From positions 42,765-77,464 of the forward strand of contig JBNGIS010008539.1 of assembly GCA_049999725.1 (NCBI GenBank): a stretch of DNA of 34,700 nt, given 5' to 3'. The translations under genes were made by a program, and so were the position numbers. The notes under the pieces were generated by a model. The model did no database searches, was not told the origin of the DNA, and worked only from the letters and a program-made list of their open reading frames with translations. Positions 21,068-32,714 of the stretch are shown here, in pieces (within the stretch, counting starts at the first letter, position 1; every line of letters starts with the position of its first letter). The DNA comes from Haplomitrium mnioides. Lineage: Eukaryota; Marchantiophyta; Haplomitriopsida; Calobryales.

Positions 21068-21655
21068 AGTCAAAAACTTGGAGATTTTTTTGTTTACACT
21101 CTTAATTCAATCTCCTTAGCCATTGCTTTTTTGATTTTGAGCTATGACTCCTTTGTGTATATGTTTTTCTAAATTATAAATATTTTTAAATGCCGAAGCT
21201 TTTTTTTGTACCCACTTTAGCTTTGCGTGCATGGATTTTCAACTACAAATGAAGGCTTCTTTCTTACTTGAACTTGAAAATAGAGCTCCTAAATTCATGC
21301 AATGTTTCATTTTGTTGGTTTTTTGTGTCTACAATTCCAAACTCATTCCCTTGACTTTTAGTCCGCTTGAGGATTTTTCTCCTACTTTCTTATTTTTTTT
21401 CCAAAAAATAAGTTTCAAAGAGCACCATTTCCATGCATGCATAGAGTTCGTGCAACCAAATATATTGAAAAATAGTTTTTTCTAATGTATGTTTCAATTT
21501 TTTGGTTTTGAATTGTAATCAATGATAAATGCAAGTTTCTTGTGAAAACTTGCCATAATGTTTTTACTTTTCATCGATTTAGAGATTTCTAATATTTTCA
21601 TAAAAACTTAGAATATTGTTTGATTTTGCATGATGAAATTGATTCTTATTCAATT
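21068..21655. other. Non-coding DNA, probably the continuation of element B
   Basis: AT-rich with poly-T runs, no convincing exon, and two family palindromes (GCGTGCATGGA at about 21223 and CCATGCATGCATAG at about 21431). The preceding gene piece ends in FNDVLQLSHNSKL with a GTAA donor-like site at about 17275, so this could be intron or 3' flank of the transposase gene. I did not find the expected inverse terminus (GGTTCAAAGTAGCGGC) before fragment E. Confidence 0.45.
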
Positions 21656-22205
21656 GCACATCGACATCATTAGATTTTTTGCTCCATATTTCCGAATTAA
21701 AAGTTGCCTTGTGGGAACATTATGATTGTCTCATGCAATCTCGTACCTGTACTTGTTAATGTTCCTTAGATCATAAATGACTTATCTTTCAACCCGCACT
21801 TCAGGTCCACCACAACGATAAAGAAATTGTGCATATATTTATTTGTGAGCATTCTCTACACTAGAAGATCTACAAAGTCTTCATTCAATCTTCTAATTTG
21901 GAATGGCCTCCAATTGTCTATTCCAAGTTTTGGAAGGTTTAAATTCTCCAACCGAACTGTAATAGTTTCCTCTCGGACTTTGCACCGATGGATTGTAGAC
22001 TTCCGAATTTTACTCTTATCTTCCTCAAACACTGCTTGAGGATCTACTTGCTCTTGCTCCTAGAATGTCTGAAGCCCCTTGTGAACTGTCCTCTTTGCTC
22101 TAGACGTTGGAGCCTACAATGTCTCCGGCTCTTCTTCCTCGTCAGAGTTGCTCGCAGTTGAAGACAAGGAGGCATCAGAAGATGAACTTAACGGAGATGA
22201 GAAGG
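21656..22205 (-). pseudogene. Fragment E of the ParB-methyltransferase gene
   Basis: On the minus strand: APTSRAKRTVHKGLQTF, EQEQVDPQAVFEEDKSKIRK, VRLENLNLPKLGIDNWRPFQ, IRRLNEDFVDLL, HNFFIVVVDLKCGLKD. This is the first half of the ParB-like domain in exon 3 as found at 32400-31900 of copy C, and it keeps RRLNEDF where copy C has a stop. Stops at LV*RM and MI*GT break it, and at its left side about 120 bases are deleted relative to copy B (ATCGACATCATT joins directly to the KYRAKN region). It may be the right part of the copy whose left part is fragment A. Confidence 0.75.
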
Positions 22206-22210
22206 GTACT

Positions 22211-22422
22211 TGTAAAAGAACTCAAGGACCAAATCCAAATGAGTAAGAACTCATAGTGAACTCTAATAGAGTTCTTCAACTAAAAGCAACTCAAGGCCTA
22301 AGTTAAGACCAAGAGTGCAAGCAAAAGCCAAGCAATCAAAGAACCTAAGTGATTCAAGAGGAACTTCAGAATGAAGAGTGGGGCTAAGAAGCCCTTCTAT
22401 TTATGCAAGAGAAGAGGGTGTC
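22211..22422 (-). repeat. Probable LTR remnant (R-U5) on the minus strand
   Basis: The minus strand has a TATA-like CATAAATAG near 22402, then leader-like sequence, and ends in CTTTTACA at 22211 next to fragment E. TG...CA polarity and a TATA box about 190 bases before the end fit the R-U5 half of an LTR. The other half would lie beyond the giant LTR that begins at 22423. There is no second copy in the window to test this. Confidence 0.3.
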
Positions 22423-25400
22423 TGTTAGGGTCCAAGATGTGAGATAAAGATGCACGCAAGGAGAGGCAAAGGAGGAAGAAAGCAAGAAAAAGGAAAAAAA
22501 TCAAGTATGCAAATGACAGAAACGGCGATCAACGAACACTGTCCAAACATAAGGACAAAAATAAGATTCAATTAAAAGACCTTTTCAGGATTTAGCTAAA
22601 GGCCTTTTTATTATATTTAAAGTAGAAAAGCTCTTTAAGATCTAGAAAAATGACTCTAGGAATAGCATAAGTCTTTGAAAATTACAGGTACCAATTAGGT
22701 CAAGAAACAGGTTAGGCAACAACAACAACAGCTCGAAGAGCTAAAAATGGAGGAAATTGGAGGAACATCGCTTCAACAAGAAGAAAAAGAAAAGGAGAGG
22801 TGCTCTTATAAGTCAGGTTTATGTATGTGTGTTTTGTAAAAGTAGATGTGTACAAATTTTGTGTTTTGTGGGGTTTTGAAAACAATTATTTGGGTTAGTA
22901 AATATCAGTAAAATATTAATTAAACATTAACTAACTAATAGTAAATCTAAGCTACCAGCCAATCCAAGCCAAGCCAAAAAGATGGGTTAAAAAATGGATA
23001 GTGAAGATTTTCTTGATCCAAAGGTGGAGTTTAAATCAAGAAAAAAACTCCCACGTGTGGGAGTTAGGGCCACATAAAGAAAGAATAGGGGGCTCATTTT
23101 TGCCCCCTCCTCTCACTCTCTTGTTCTTGTTTTGGTGCGGTGTCGTTCTTGGAGGAAGAAACATTTATTGTTTGGTTGGAAGAAGGAGGGCGCGGTTCAA
23201 GAAGAGAAGTCTTTTTTTGTTGGGGGCTATGAGGGAATGCAAAGGGAAGAGCCTTATGTGTTTGTAGTGAGGAGCGAGATGTGAAGAGACAAAGACATAT
23301 GCAAGAAGGGTAGTGTGCTACCTTAGGGATGCCAAACAAAGAAAGTTGGGGTGTAGCCGCTACGCATAATCAAGAGAAGGGGAGTTCCAGCAATGATATC
23401 AATCACCCTTCTCTGAAGGAAGGAATGTCTTCTTTGGTTGAAGGTTGCTGAAGTGTCACAGGTAAACAAGGAGTGTGTTTTGGGACTGAATAATATGAGA
23501 GGGTAGAAGACCTCTTGCGATGGGTTTGGTAACAAAAAGGAATAGTAGCATGTAAGAGTTTTCTTTTCAGCCTCGAGGGTGGAATAAAAAAGAACCGAAC
23601 AAAAAAACAACATCACATGGATGGTCATGAAGAGTGGCGGAAGAGGAGTTGTATTGGATCCGGTTTGTGATTGTAAGAAGATGATTATTCATTCCCCATT
23701 GCAGCAGAATAGGGAGAAATTTGCTTGGGAAGAGCGCGGTAGTGAAAAGGATTAATGGATGTGGAGTGGGCTGAACACTTCAACCTATGACTCTATGTGC
23801 AATAATCCTAGGAGTTCTAAGAAGACAATGAGAGATGTGGATCTTCATGGAATCTATGATGGACAAGGAATGTGAGGGATAGCATTATGTGTAGAGATTT
23901 CTGGAGAAGGGTCACAACTTGGGATCTATGCTGAAATTTTTGAAGCGCTACTTGATGAATGTTTCAAGAGAATTAGTATAGGGCTATGAGGACAAAGGGA
24001 ATATCAAAGGGCTGATTCTGTTTGCTAGCATTCAAATCGACGAAAGGGAATTGTGAAGATCTAAATACAGTTTCTGGAGCAGATTTCTTCCACAATTGCG
24101 GGATATTCGATGTCAAAGGGTGTGATAGGTGCCCATGCTACGAGGAGGGTGCAAGGAAATTCTTCATTAAGCTATTGTAATTGAAAGAGAAGGTCGCAGA
24201 TCCATTGGACTTGGATGAGAAAGAAAGAAGTCTGATCGGTGGAGTAGATGGTGGAGGGGTCGATTAACATGTCTTGGAGGAGGTAGTGTACTCATATGCA
24301 CATTAACAAAACAAAGTGATTTGGAGGTAGGAAAGACAATTCTGTGAAATCGTGAGCAAGATATACGAGTGCTGAATAGATCCAAAGAAAGGGGAATGGT
24401 TGCTAAAATTAGAACAAGACGAGGACGAAGGGGAACAATAGAGAGATCTAGTACAAGGTCCTTCTTGAGAACAGCTGAGAGTCGCAGACTCGTCCACAAG
24501 TGGATAAAGAGGTAGTCACAGATGTTAGTTCAAGCTCAGAGGAAGGATTTGCGGTTGTGTACGCACTGAGTGATTTTGGTGGGAGTGATAATTCTCAACA
24601 TTGCAATCTTTGGTCACATGGAGCTCTTAGTTCAGAATTTTGTGGAAGGCAATCTCCTTGATTGGTGCCCGAATTCCATCATGGGCGCTAAGGGAGGTAT
24701 CTTGGAAAGCATCATTTCGAGAGCTGATATTGTCGTTGAGGAAGTCCATGAAATAGAATATGTTGTAGGTACTTCAACTTGTTGAACGAATTATCTGAGA
24801 GGCCAATCATTGGTACGAGGTTAAAGGAGGCGATTGTCCTTGGTGCATAGAAGGAAGGAACCGATCTCCTCTGCCAATTGGTATCAAGAGGATAAGCCCT
24901 CCAGAATCAGATTGTACTAGTGCAGAAAAAACAAATAGAGCAACCCTTTGATGCCCAATCCAATTGCTGAAGAGAGGTATTATCGCCTGCTTTAGAGAAT
25001 CCAATGGCATGTTTACCGATGATGACTCGTTGTTGCACTCACTGTCTCGAAATAAGCTACTAATAAGGCCTAGATAAATAGAACAGTTGGGACGAAGAGG
25101 GAGTAAAGTGACCACCAGAATGATTGGTGAACACTCGGAGGAAAGACATATATGGCTGATAAGAGGACAAGATAAGGTAGGAGAAGTACGACCAGAATAG
25201 AGGGAAGAAAAGAAGAGCAGGTTTGGTAAATGAAATTAAGGATGGATAAAGACACAAGGACAAGGTTCATGCCAACAAGAGGTACGCTGATGGTAGGTAG
25301 AGGAATAGGGTGTATCGGTGTTGACTAAAGGCTGTAGAGTACGAAAAGAAGGATGGGGATGCAATATTGCTTGATGGTTGAAAATTTAATGTATGGGTAG

Positions 25401-26553
25401 GATAAGATTGGAGAAGACAAGGAATGTCAACTTTGCAAGAAGTATGAAGAATCCAGAAGGGAATGGTGCACAGAGGTTGAATAAAGATTGGAGAGTAGGA
25501 AAAGGAAAGGGAAGGCAATGATGTTTGGTATTGGAGGGTTAAGGTAGGGAAAGGATAAGACTGGCAGAAAACTAGGAAGGTATGCATGGCAGAAGTAGGA
25601 TGGAAAGGCGGATTTCAAGGATTGGGAACAACATTTAAATAGCATTGGAGATGCGTGGTAGAGTGGTGGATGAGTGAAGGATGATTAATCTCGGGGCATA
25701 TCATAAAGTTATGTGTGAGGGGCATCGTGGCTGAAGAAAGGGAATGACATAGCAGAAGGGAGACATTGGTTACACAACCTCACATGGTGAGATGGTTGGT
25801 TTATACAGTGGGCTCCCAATGGTGGCTTATGTGGCTGGTAGCTAAGGTAACAGAAAACTAAAGAGATTTGTGTGTTATGTTCTTTGTGTGTGAGTACAAT
25901 GTCAGGTTCTTTCTTTAGAGTTTGTTATGTGTACTGTTTTGGGACAAGTTGCGTGGAATGTTGGTGAAACCCATATTGTGGTTGTATTTGTGTTTTGGGG
26001 TGGATCCCTCTTGAGAGAGGAGTGGGAGTGCTATTCCGTTAGAGATAAAGAAAAGGGAAGAGTTATGGAAGCGAATATTTGAGGTATTATGACCCAAGTG
26101 GGTAGTTGAACGATCTGGAAAACAATACGGCTTGGGTACCCTTTACATATGTATTCAGTAAAGTGCTATTTCTGTTATTGTGAATGGATGTGAGTTCAAT
26201 TTACGCATTTGCCTTGGATTGTTCTTTCCCAATTGAAACATCTAAAATCATATGCATTTGAATTATTTCTTTTCTATTATGGGCCATTACTCTTGAACTA
26301 GAAGACCAACCAGCAAGCCCACAATCGTTTGTAGGTCTTTAGCCGGTCTTGAGGGAAAAAAACACCCTCACAATCCCTTGAGTTCTGGTGGACCTCACTA
26401 CCACCACAACCAAGTGTATCCATAGATAGCCCGATCAACGGAGTGCCTTACCTATTCCAACCCAACTACTCAAATCCAGAAGTTAGGCTATATACTACAA
26501 CACCAACCTAAAGTAGGGCTCCCCTCCTATGCCCTACACATCAACACCTACTA
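22423..26553 (+). repeat. 5' LTR of the giant-LTR retrotransposon, about 4.1 kb
   Basis: Starts TGTTAGGGTCCAAGATG like the solo LTR at 17427 and ends in CACCTACTA, aligned with GACCTAACA of the solo copy; the terminal CA is mutated to TA. The first 900 and last 1000 bases are closely similar to the solo copy (for example the CAACAACAACAACAGCTCG region near 22720, CCAAG repeats near 22960, and the Pro/Gln-coding-like block near 26290). The middle differs more and is about 0.5 kb longer. A primer-binding site follows after one base. Minus-strand frames of about 100 codons inside are not shared with the solo LTR. Confidence 0.8.
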
Positions 26554-26554
26554 G

Positions 26555-26567
26555 TGGCGCCATTGCC
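26555..26567 (+). other. Primer-binding site, tRNA-Asp type
   Basis: TGGCGCCATTGCC lies directly after the LTR end. TGGCGCC is the complement of the 3' end of plant tRNA-Asp, the primer used by Athila and related Ty3/gypsy elements. Minus-strand DNA synthesis would start here. Confidence 0.75.
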
Positions 26568-27234
26568 ACTTTCTCATGCTCTATTTTTCTTGAATAGTTT
26601 TTTAGTGGCTCTTCTATGGGCCACAATGAGACCCGTGCAACCAGCATGTTTTTCGCTGAAATGGCTGAAGCATGTGAGCTGACATTAGACCATTTCTTAC
26701 ACCAAATGTGGGTAGAGGCCACTGATACCCTTTGGTGGTTAGCTACATGGATTCCGCTTGACACTCTTAGTTTTGAACACATCAAACGTGTTACTAGCCT
26801 TCAATCTCTACAATATGTTATTAGTTATTTTCTTCTTCGTGCTCTTTAGTTTAGTTTCTCTTGGAGTCAATCTCTTTATATCCCATAAACCATCGAGTTT
26901 CTTTTTTATCTAGCCTAGTTCTCTTCCATTCCAGATTTGAAGTGTGTCACACCTTTCTTTTTGTCAATTCAATTTGCACTTGTATGTTGGGCTAGAGGTC
27001 GTGGGCTGTAGGTTTCCTTTCTTTTCATGGCACATCCCTTTTCTAGAGTCTAAGAGTCTAGTACTGAATCTCAAGGAACACAACTGCTTCAATTGGTGTA
27101 TGAAATGTCCTCTTTCTCCTATTTCTTTCTCTCGATCTGATAGATACGTTTGTAGGTGTCTGCGTCCTCCTCATCCTAGGAAAAAGACTTGTATATCTGG
27201 TTCCCCCTCTCTTGTTCTTAATTTGATCCTAGTC
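26568..27234 (+). other. Leader between primer-binding site and gag
   Basis: Holds a 77-codon frame from ATG 26616 (MGHNETRATSMFFAEMAEAC) that I do not recognise and which stops at 26849, then T-rich non-coding sequence. The frame could be a diverged upstream part of gag, or chance. No intron signals stand out. Confidence 0.4.
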
Positions 27235-28789
27235 ATGGATTTTCAGCTGCCATTGCCTTCGAGGTATACATGCCAGAAATTTACTGGCCAAATAGTGGTT
27301 GACCGTGTATTTGAAAACATGTATCTGAATCGTTTTATGGACTTAGCCATCGCTACAAGAGATCATGAGGATGTTCTCAGGCATCAAATCCCGACCACCT
27401 TAGATGGCGATGCCATCAACTGGTATTTCAAAGAGGCCGTTGCCATTTTTTCATGGCTTGATCTTTGTATAGCTTTTTTGGACCGTTTTCATCCAACATA
27501 TCACTTCGACCATGCATGAGATGACTCTATTGCATTCGAATATATGTTGAAGAGTCCATTCGAGACTATAACAACATATTTAAAGTTGTTGTCAGTAAAA
27601 GAAGAACTCTTCCACCATCAAAAGATCAGACAGTGCTCTTCATAAAAGTCTACATAATTCCATTCAAGAGCATGTGTTGCTCCAAGATGCGCAGACTCTA
27701 GATAGAGCCATTCAAGTGGCTACATCATATGAAAAAAATGCTTTTGAGGCGAGAACGCTTTGCTTCTATCGCTTCCTCTTCATCTAGCGATGCGTCCAGC
27801 ATCAACACCCTAAGTTATGGTGCCTCACATGCTACCAAGACTACTGCACCGACTCACTCACATCAAAATCCAGCAGTCCCTACAAGATTTGAATCCTCCA
27901 TCGCTTCTAACTCACGTTGAGATGAATTTGCTGAGTTCAGAGCAAAAGTCAAAAACGATATATCAAATCTTCTTGTTGACCAGATGGCAAGCATGAAAAT
28001 ATAGATGGTGCAATCTGATGTTGGACCCAATACACAATCTCAGCATGGCAATGTTTGGTGCACCAGATGTAATCAGCAACACTCTTCTTTAGAGGCTTGT
28101 ACTCTGGCCATTTGGTGTGACCTATGCCTCTCATCCGACCATGAGACTATTGTTTGTCCTATTTGGAAACAGCTTTGAGTAGTGGAAGCCAAGTCAAGTG
28201 CTACAGTTAATATGGTTATTGTTCCTCCTCCTATAACAACGTTGACCTTGCCTCATTCGACCCCAGTCGCAAGTCAAGTCCTTGCCCTTATATACTAGGC
28301 TCCTCCGGCTACACAACCAGCCCCTTATCATCAACAAAGCTACCCACAAGTAGCCACATAGCAAGGGGGAAATCTTCCACATGCTTAGTCTAGGCATCTT
28401 TTAGGACAGACCTATTGTAATTGCGAGAGCCTTGATCATCTTTCGAGAGAATGCTCGCACCCTTGTATAAGGCAATACTATCAGAATAGGCCTCAGCCTA
28501 TGTACCAGCATCCAAATTAGGGCTACCCAAACCAATGACCTTACAACAATCGGTTTGGACATGAGGGACAACACTCTAATGCTTATTATGCTCCACAACA
28601 ACCTTAGTATAGACAACAACAGAATTACTAGTCTTATCCACATAACCAACATGCTCACCAACAACACCAAGTTGGGTACAACCAAATAGACTACCAGTAG
28701 GCTCCGCAGTATCAACAACCACAATATCAACAGCCACAACAATATCATTCAGCACCTCAGCAAACTCAAAATTCTAGATTAAGGTAAAT
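27235..28789 (+). pseudogene. Gag of the giant-LTR retrotransposon, with zinc knuckles
   Basis: ATG 27235 starts MDFQLPLPSRYTCQKFTG; the capsid signature follows as HQIPTTLDGDAINWYFKEAV and FLDRFHPTYH, stopping at 27517-27519. Frameshifts follow, then DRAIQVATSYEKNAFEARER and, in frame, two knuckles: CTRCNQQHSSLEAC (from 28059, C-X2-C-X3-H-X5-C) and CDLCLSSDHETIVC (from 28116, perfect C-X2-C-X4-H-X4-C), and a third decayed one at 28416 (CNCESLDHLSREC). The C-terminal part is Gln/Tyr/Pro-rich with several stops. It would form capsid and nucleocapsid. Protease and pol do not follow because element C begins at 28791. Confidence 0.8.
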
Positions 28790-28790
28790 A

Positions 28791-28826
28791 GCCGCTACTT
28801 TGAACCAAGAACTGCTACTGAGTTCC
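28791..28826 (+). repeat. Left terminal inverted repeat of element C
   Basis: GCCGCTACTTTGAACC is followed by AAGAAC and TGCTACTGAGTTC. The inner part repeats the outer one loosely (GCTACTTTGAAC, then GCTACTGAGTTC). The inverse sequence is at 1-42 and a diverged direct copy at 7765-7798. The base before it ends the retrotransposon gag sequence; the other side of the insertion is not visible. Confidence 0.7.
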
Positions 28827-29598
28827 TATTTCACTTGGTAGTCAAAATTTTTTTTTGGTGATTTGGCATTAAAAACATCAAATTTATGTTTGAAATCTTC
28901 TTTTCGAAAAGAAAATTGTTTTTTATAAACCAAAAATGGTTATCCAAATATTTTATAAAAACTTCATATTATTGTGAATAAACTAAATTCATCAGAAATA
29001 AAATAAAACATATATCTTTTGGTGGAAAAAAATTACAAGAAAACATAAATGTCCAGTCGAGTAAGGACTTTGAACCTGACTTTGAGCATCGTAGCTAACA
29101 AATCCTATGCAAGCATAGACTCCAAACCAGAACCGTAAAACCTATGCATGCATAGACTCCAAACAAGAATCCTAAATCATGTCTGTGCTTAGACTCTGAA
29201 TAAGAACAATGAAGCTATGCAAGCCAATATTCTAAACAAGAACCCTACAGCCTATGCAAGCATAGACATTGAACAAGAACCCTTTGGCTTATGAGTGAAG
29301 GGACTCTAAACAATAACCTAAGAGCTCATGCATGCAGAGAATCCGAACAAGAACTAGATAGCCTTAATGCGCAACAACACTAAACAGTGCGCAAAGACTC
29401 GAAATCATCTTTAGATTTGCAATTGACTTCAAACCATTCTTAGATTATCATATGAGTCAAACTATTATTAAGCCCACCAAACTAAATCGTGATGAAAAGA
29501 CTTAAAATAGATTGAGAGAGCAACAAGATGAAACTTTGGTAAATAAAAATTTGGAAAACATAAACTTTATTAATAATACAAACTGTTCAAACAGATCG
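28827..29598. repeat. Subterminal region of element C with about 35-base direct repeats
   Basis: The first 270 bases are AT-rich without features. From about 29098 to 29400 there are six or more units of about 35 bases: a palindromic half such as CCTATGCATGCATAG or CCTATGCAAGCATAG, then ACTCCAAACAAGAACC. Later units decay (TTATGAGTGAAGGGACTC, CATGCATGCAGAGAATCC). The last 200 bases before the methyltransferase stop codon are plain AT-rich 3' flank. Confidence 0.65.
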
Positions 29599-30217
29599 TT
29601 AGACTCTATTCTCTTTAGGAGGAATTGTCTAATCTAAATCCATAAGCTGAGCATCTGCAGCCGCTAGAAAATCCTATGGAGACTTTCCAATCTCCGATAT
29701 TACAAAAGAGTCACCAGAAGTACTTGCAGTACCAGGAGGAACATGTTCCTTGTGGTATGCAAAAACTATCTATGATTCAGTCACATCGGATGGCAATGAA
29801 GCCATTGTCAAAGCCCTTTGAGGAATATAAATAGACTGATGTCTATCATATTCCACAACGATGCAGTTTTGCAAAAGCTTTAAAGCACAGACAAGGCCTG
29901 TGCCAGACCCAAAGCAGAGATCAATGATACAATCCTGCTCTGTTGATAAATGGTCAATAAAAAAATTGTAGAGAGCTTGCAGCTTCTGATAAACATTGAT
30001 ACGAGCATCATCTCCTAGATGTTTAAGTTTTGCCGAAACTGCTGGGCAACTAAAAACACTCCGCATAATCTGCCGAGGAAGTCCGGTCGCAGAAGTAGGC
30101 TGCAAATTAAAGAGGCGCATGCTCCTCTTTCCTTCCTTAGTCCAGTAGCCCACCATCCAATACTCGTCGGCATGTGCAACTCTAAAACCACCAGAATGAT
30201 GAATATTGCTTTTGTCT

Positions 30218-30315
30218 CTGCAAAAAGAAAACAATCAAATTAAACATTGCAACCAAAACGCAAGAAGTAAAAAACAAAGAAATAAAAAACACAAAAAAAT
30301 AAAAGAACAACTCAC
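30218..30315 (-). other. Intron between motif IV and motif I exons of the methyltransferase gene
   Basis: A 98-base intron with GTGAG donor (30315-30311), a T-rich tract and TTTTTGCAG acceptor ending at 30218. The flanking protein blocks (GHNI before, DKSNIHHSGGFR after) are adjacent in the methyltransferase fold, so removal is needed for a working domain. Copy B has GTAAG at the equivalent donor (10342). Spliced here, the join codon reads TG+A, a stop; copy B has G at that base, so the ancestor probably had Trp. Confidence 0.7.
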
Positions 30316-30944
30316 CAGATGTTGTGGCCAATTGCATAGCAGACTTTAGAAAGGGCATCCTCGACAATGCCAAATTGCTGCGAAGAATGAATGATCACAA
30401 AAGACCAAAAGTTCAAAGTTGTAAATGTCGCAAAAGATGAAACCATATCAAAAATATTATCTTTTGAAAAAGGTTCTGAGTCATCATGCTTGCATTCCTT
30501 AAGGTTGTACCCGTAAGAAATATCAACAATAGCCAAAGTGAAACACCTAAGTTTCACAAGGCCCTTCAATTGCCGAGCATTGGCCTCCCCGTGGACTTGA
30601 TAAAAAGCCACGTTAAGACCATCAACATACGACATTAATTCATCTTCCTCGTCTCTCACAACTCCTTCAATTATGAGAGATGCAACACCACTTTGCTGCC
30701 GTGCTTTCCACTCTCTAGCCTTTTGGTAGTAGAGAAGAAAAGCAAAAGGATAAGAGACCAACATGGGAGGCTGGTCTTGATCTTCATAGGCTTCCTCGAC
30801 CCCAAATTTTTTCCTTCCTTTCGCAGCTGCTGTTAGTTTCTTCGCTAGTTTCCGTTTAAGAGTTTTGTCCCCCTACACAAAAATTAAACGAAAAACATTA
30901 AAGAGTGATAAAAACATTTTAAGATAGAGAACATAAAACATTTT

Positions 30945-31075
30945 AGGATCCATGCGCGCATGGACTTTGAAATCCATGCGCATTTAGACTTTGAAGTTCA
31001 TGCAAGCATGGACTTGAAAGTCAATGCGCGTTTGGACTTCGATGTCTATGCAAGCATGGACCATAAACTTTGAAA
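30945..31075. repeat. Palindrome array in the intron before the methyltransferase exon, copy C
   Basis: About five units of 24 bases: ATCCATGCGCGCATGGAC with linker TTTGAA, then variants ending GTCTATGCAAGCATGGACC. The intron has donor GTAAC at 31146 and acceptor TGTAG at 30873. The array lies in its 3' half. Confidence 0.8.
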
Positions 31076-32714
31076 TGCAACAAAAATTTGCAAAATATTC
31101 AATGCAAATACAAATAAATAAATGTAGATCCAAAGAAATGGGTTACCAGAAGCTTCTCAAAGCTTGAATTAAAGGAAGCCATCTTCAACTCTTCAGTGTG
31201 AAGAGAGTACTCCTCTTTTGCCTCTTCCCACGAACTACAATAAACCTCAGAACAAAAACTATTTACCATTAACTTTGTGTCTCTACACCTCCCGAGACAT
31301 CTCGCCCATTGAAAGCTCTCCGACTTCCACCCGCTTCAAAACATAAATCTTGACTTCATCTGGAAGACCCTGAAGAGACCTCCAAGGTGTCCACTTCATA
31401 TTCTCCATCCTAAGAGATCCTTTGGCCTTTGGCTTTTGGCCTTTCACAATATTCTTCTCCCACATTGAAAAAATGCTCTATTGTAAATCCTAGAGCTCTC
31501 CACTTCTGAATGCTAGCTAGAACCATGTGTCTTGAGAAGTCACGGTCTTCTCAAGTGTAGACTTGGGTTTTATCTTGAGGGTTTCCAACACTAGCTCCCT
31601 TTTCAATTTTTGGGATGAAACCATCCCACTCTCTACAAATCGTTGACGCCAATACTCCACCTTTTGAATAGATGTCAAATCAAGCCTGTACCTCTGGTCG
31701 TAATTGTCATCACTTGCAAAAATCCGGGCCTTTGTTGGTGTGACGCCCACGTACATGTAATAGTTGCAGAGCGACAGAGCAGGATTCTTTGCCCTATATT
31801 TTGTAATAAGTGGCTGCCTTGCTGCAGCATTGTGATTGCCTCGTGCAATCTCGTAACGATATTTGTCAAGGTTTCTAATGTTGAACTCTGATTGTCCTTG
31901 AGACCACACTTTGGGTCTACAACCACGATGAAAAAAAAATATACGTCCTTATTCATGAGCATTCTTTGCGCAAGAAGCTCCACAAAGTCCTCATTTAATC
32001 TTCAAATTTGGAATGGACTCCAGTTGTCTACTCCAAGCTTGGGAAGATTTAAGTTTTCCAGCCTGATTGGGATGGTCTTTTCATAGACTCTACAGCAATG
32101 GATTGCAGACTCCCTTATCTTGTTTTTGTCCTCCTTAGACATTGTCTTAGGATCCACCTGCTGTCTTTCTTGAAAAGTACGCAATCCCTTGTGGGATTGC
32201 CTTTTTGCTCTTGACGTTGGAGCCTGAACTAGCTCCGGCTCTTGCTCTTGGTCCTGCTCCGAGCTGCTTGGTGATGAAGACAAGGGGGAAAACAAAGTAG
32301 ATTTTGCTTTAGATTTTGAGAGGGCTGGCTCCTCCTCAACAACCGGTGCTGATGCAAGTTTTTGCTTTTTTGCTGCCGGTTTCTTTTTCTTCTGAGCCTC
32401 AATTGGCTCCGGCTTCTTTCTCTTCTTCTGGGAAGAAGTCCCTATAGCATGAACCGAGAATGTTGCCACAGTCGGATGCGGCACAAGCTGTTGAATATTA
32501 ACGCCCTACTTGGGCTTTAGAATATTAGTTTGTATGGCGAGCTTGATGAAGTCTCGCTCGATCCGCTTCGCATCATTGTACGAATCAACAAAATTGGCCA
32601 AATACTGAGTGAACTGAAAATAAAGAAAGAAAACAATTTGGCATTAGTGAAAATGTTGGAGTGACATTCGAAAAGCGAAAGAACTTTAAAAAATACAAGC
32701 ATGCAGTGAACAAG

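Noticed and set aside
26534-26785. Minus-strand frame over the primer-binding site and leader
   Set aside because: It overlaps the LTR end and PBS in antisense and resembles no known protein.
28401-28748. 115-codon minus-strand frame rich in Leu/Val/Ile
   Set aside because: It is the antisense of the Gln/Tyr/Pro-rich gag tail, which is the coding strand by its zinc knuckles.
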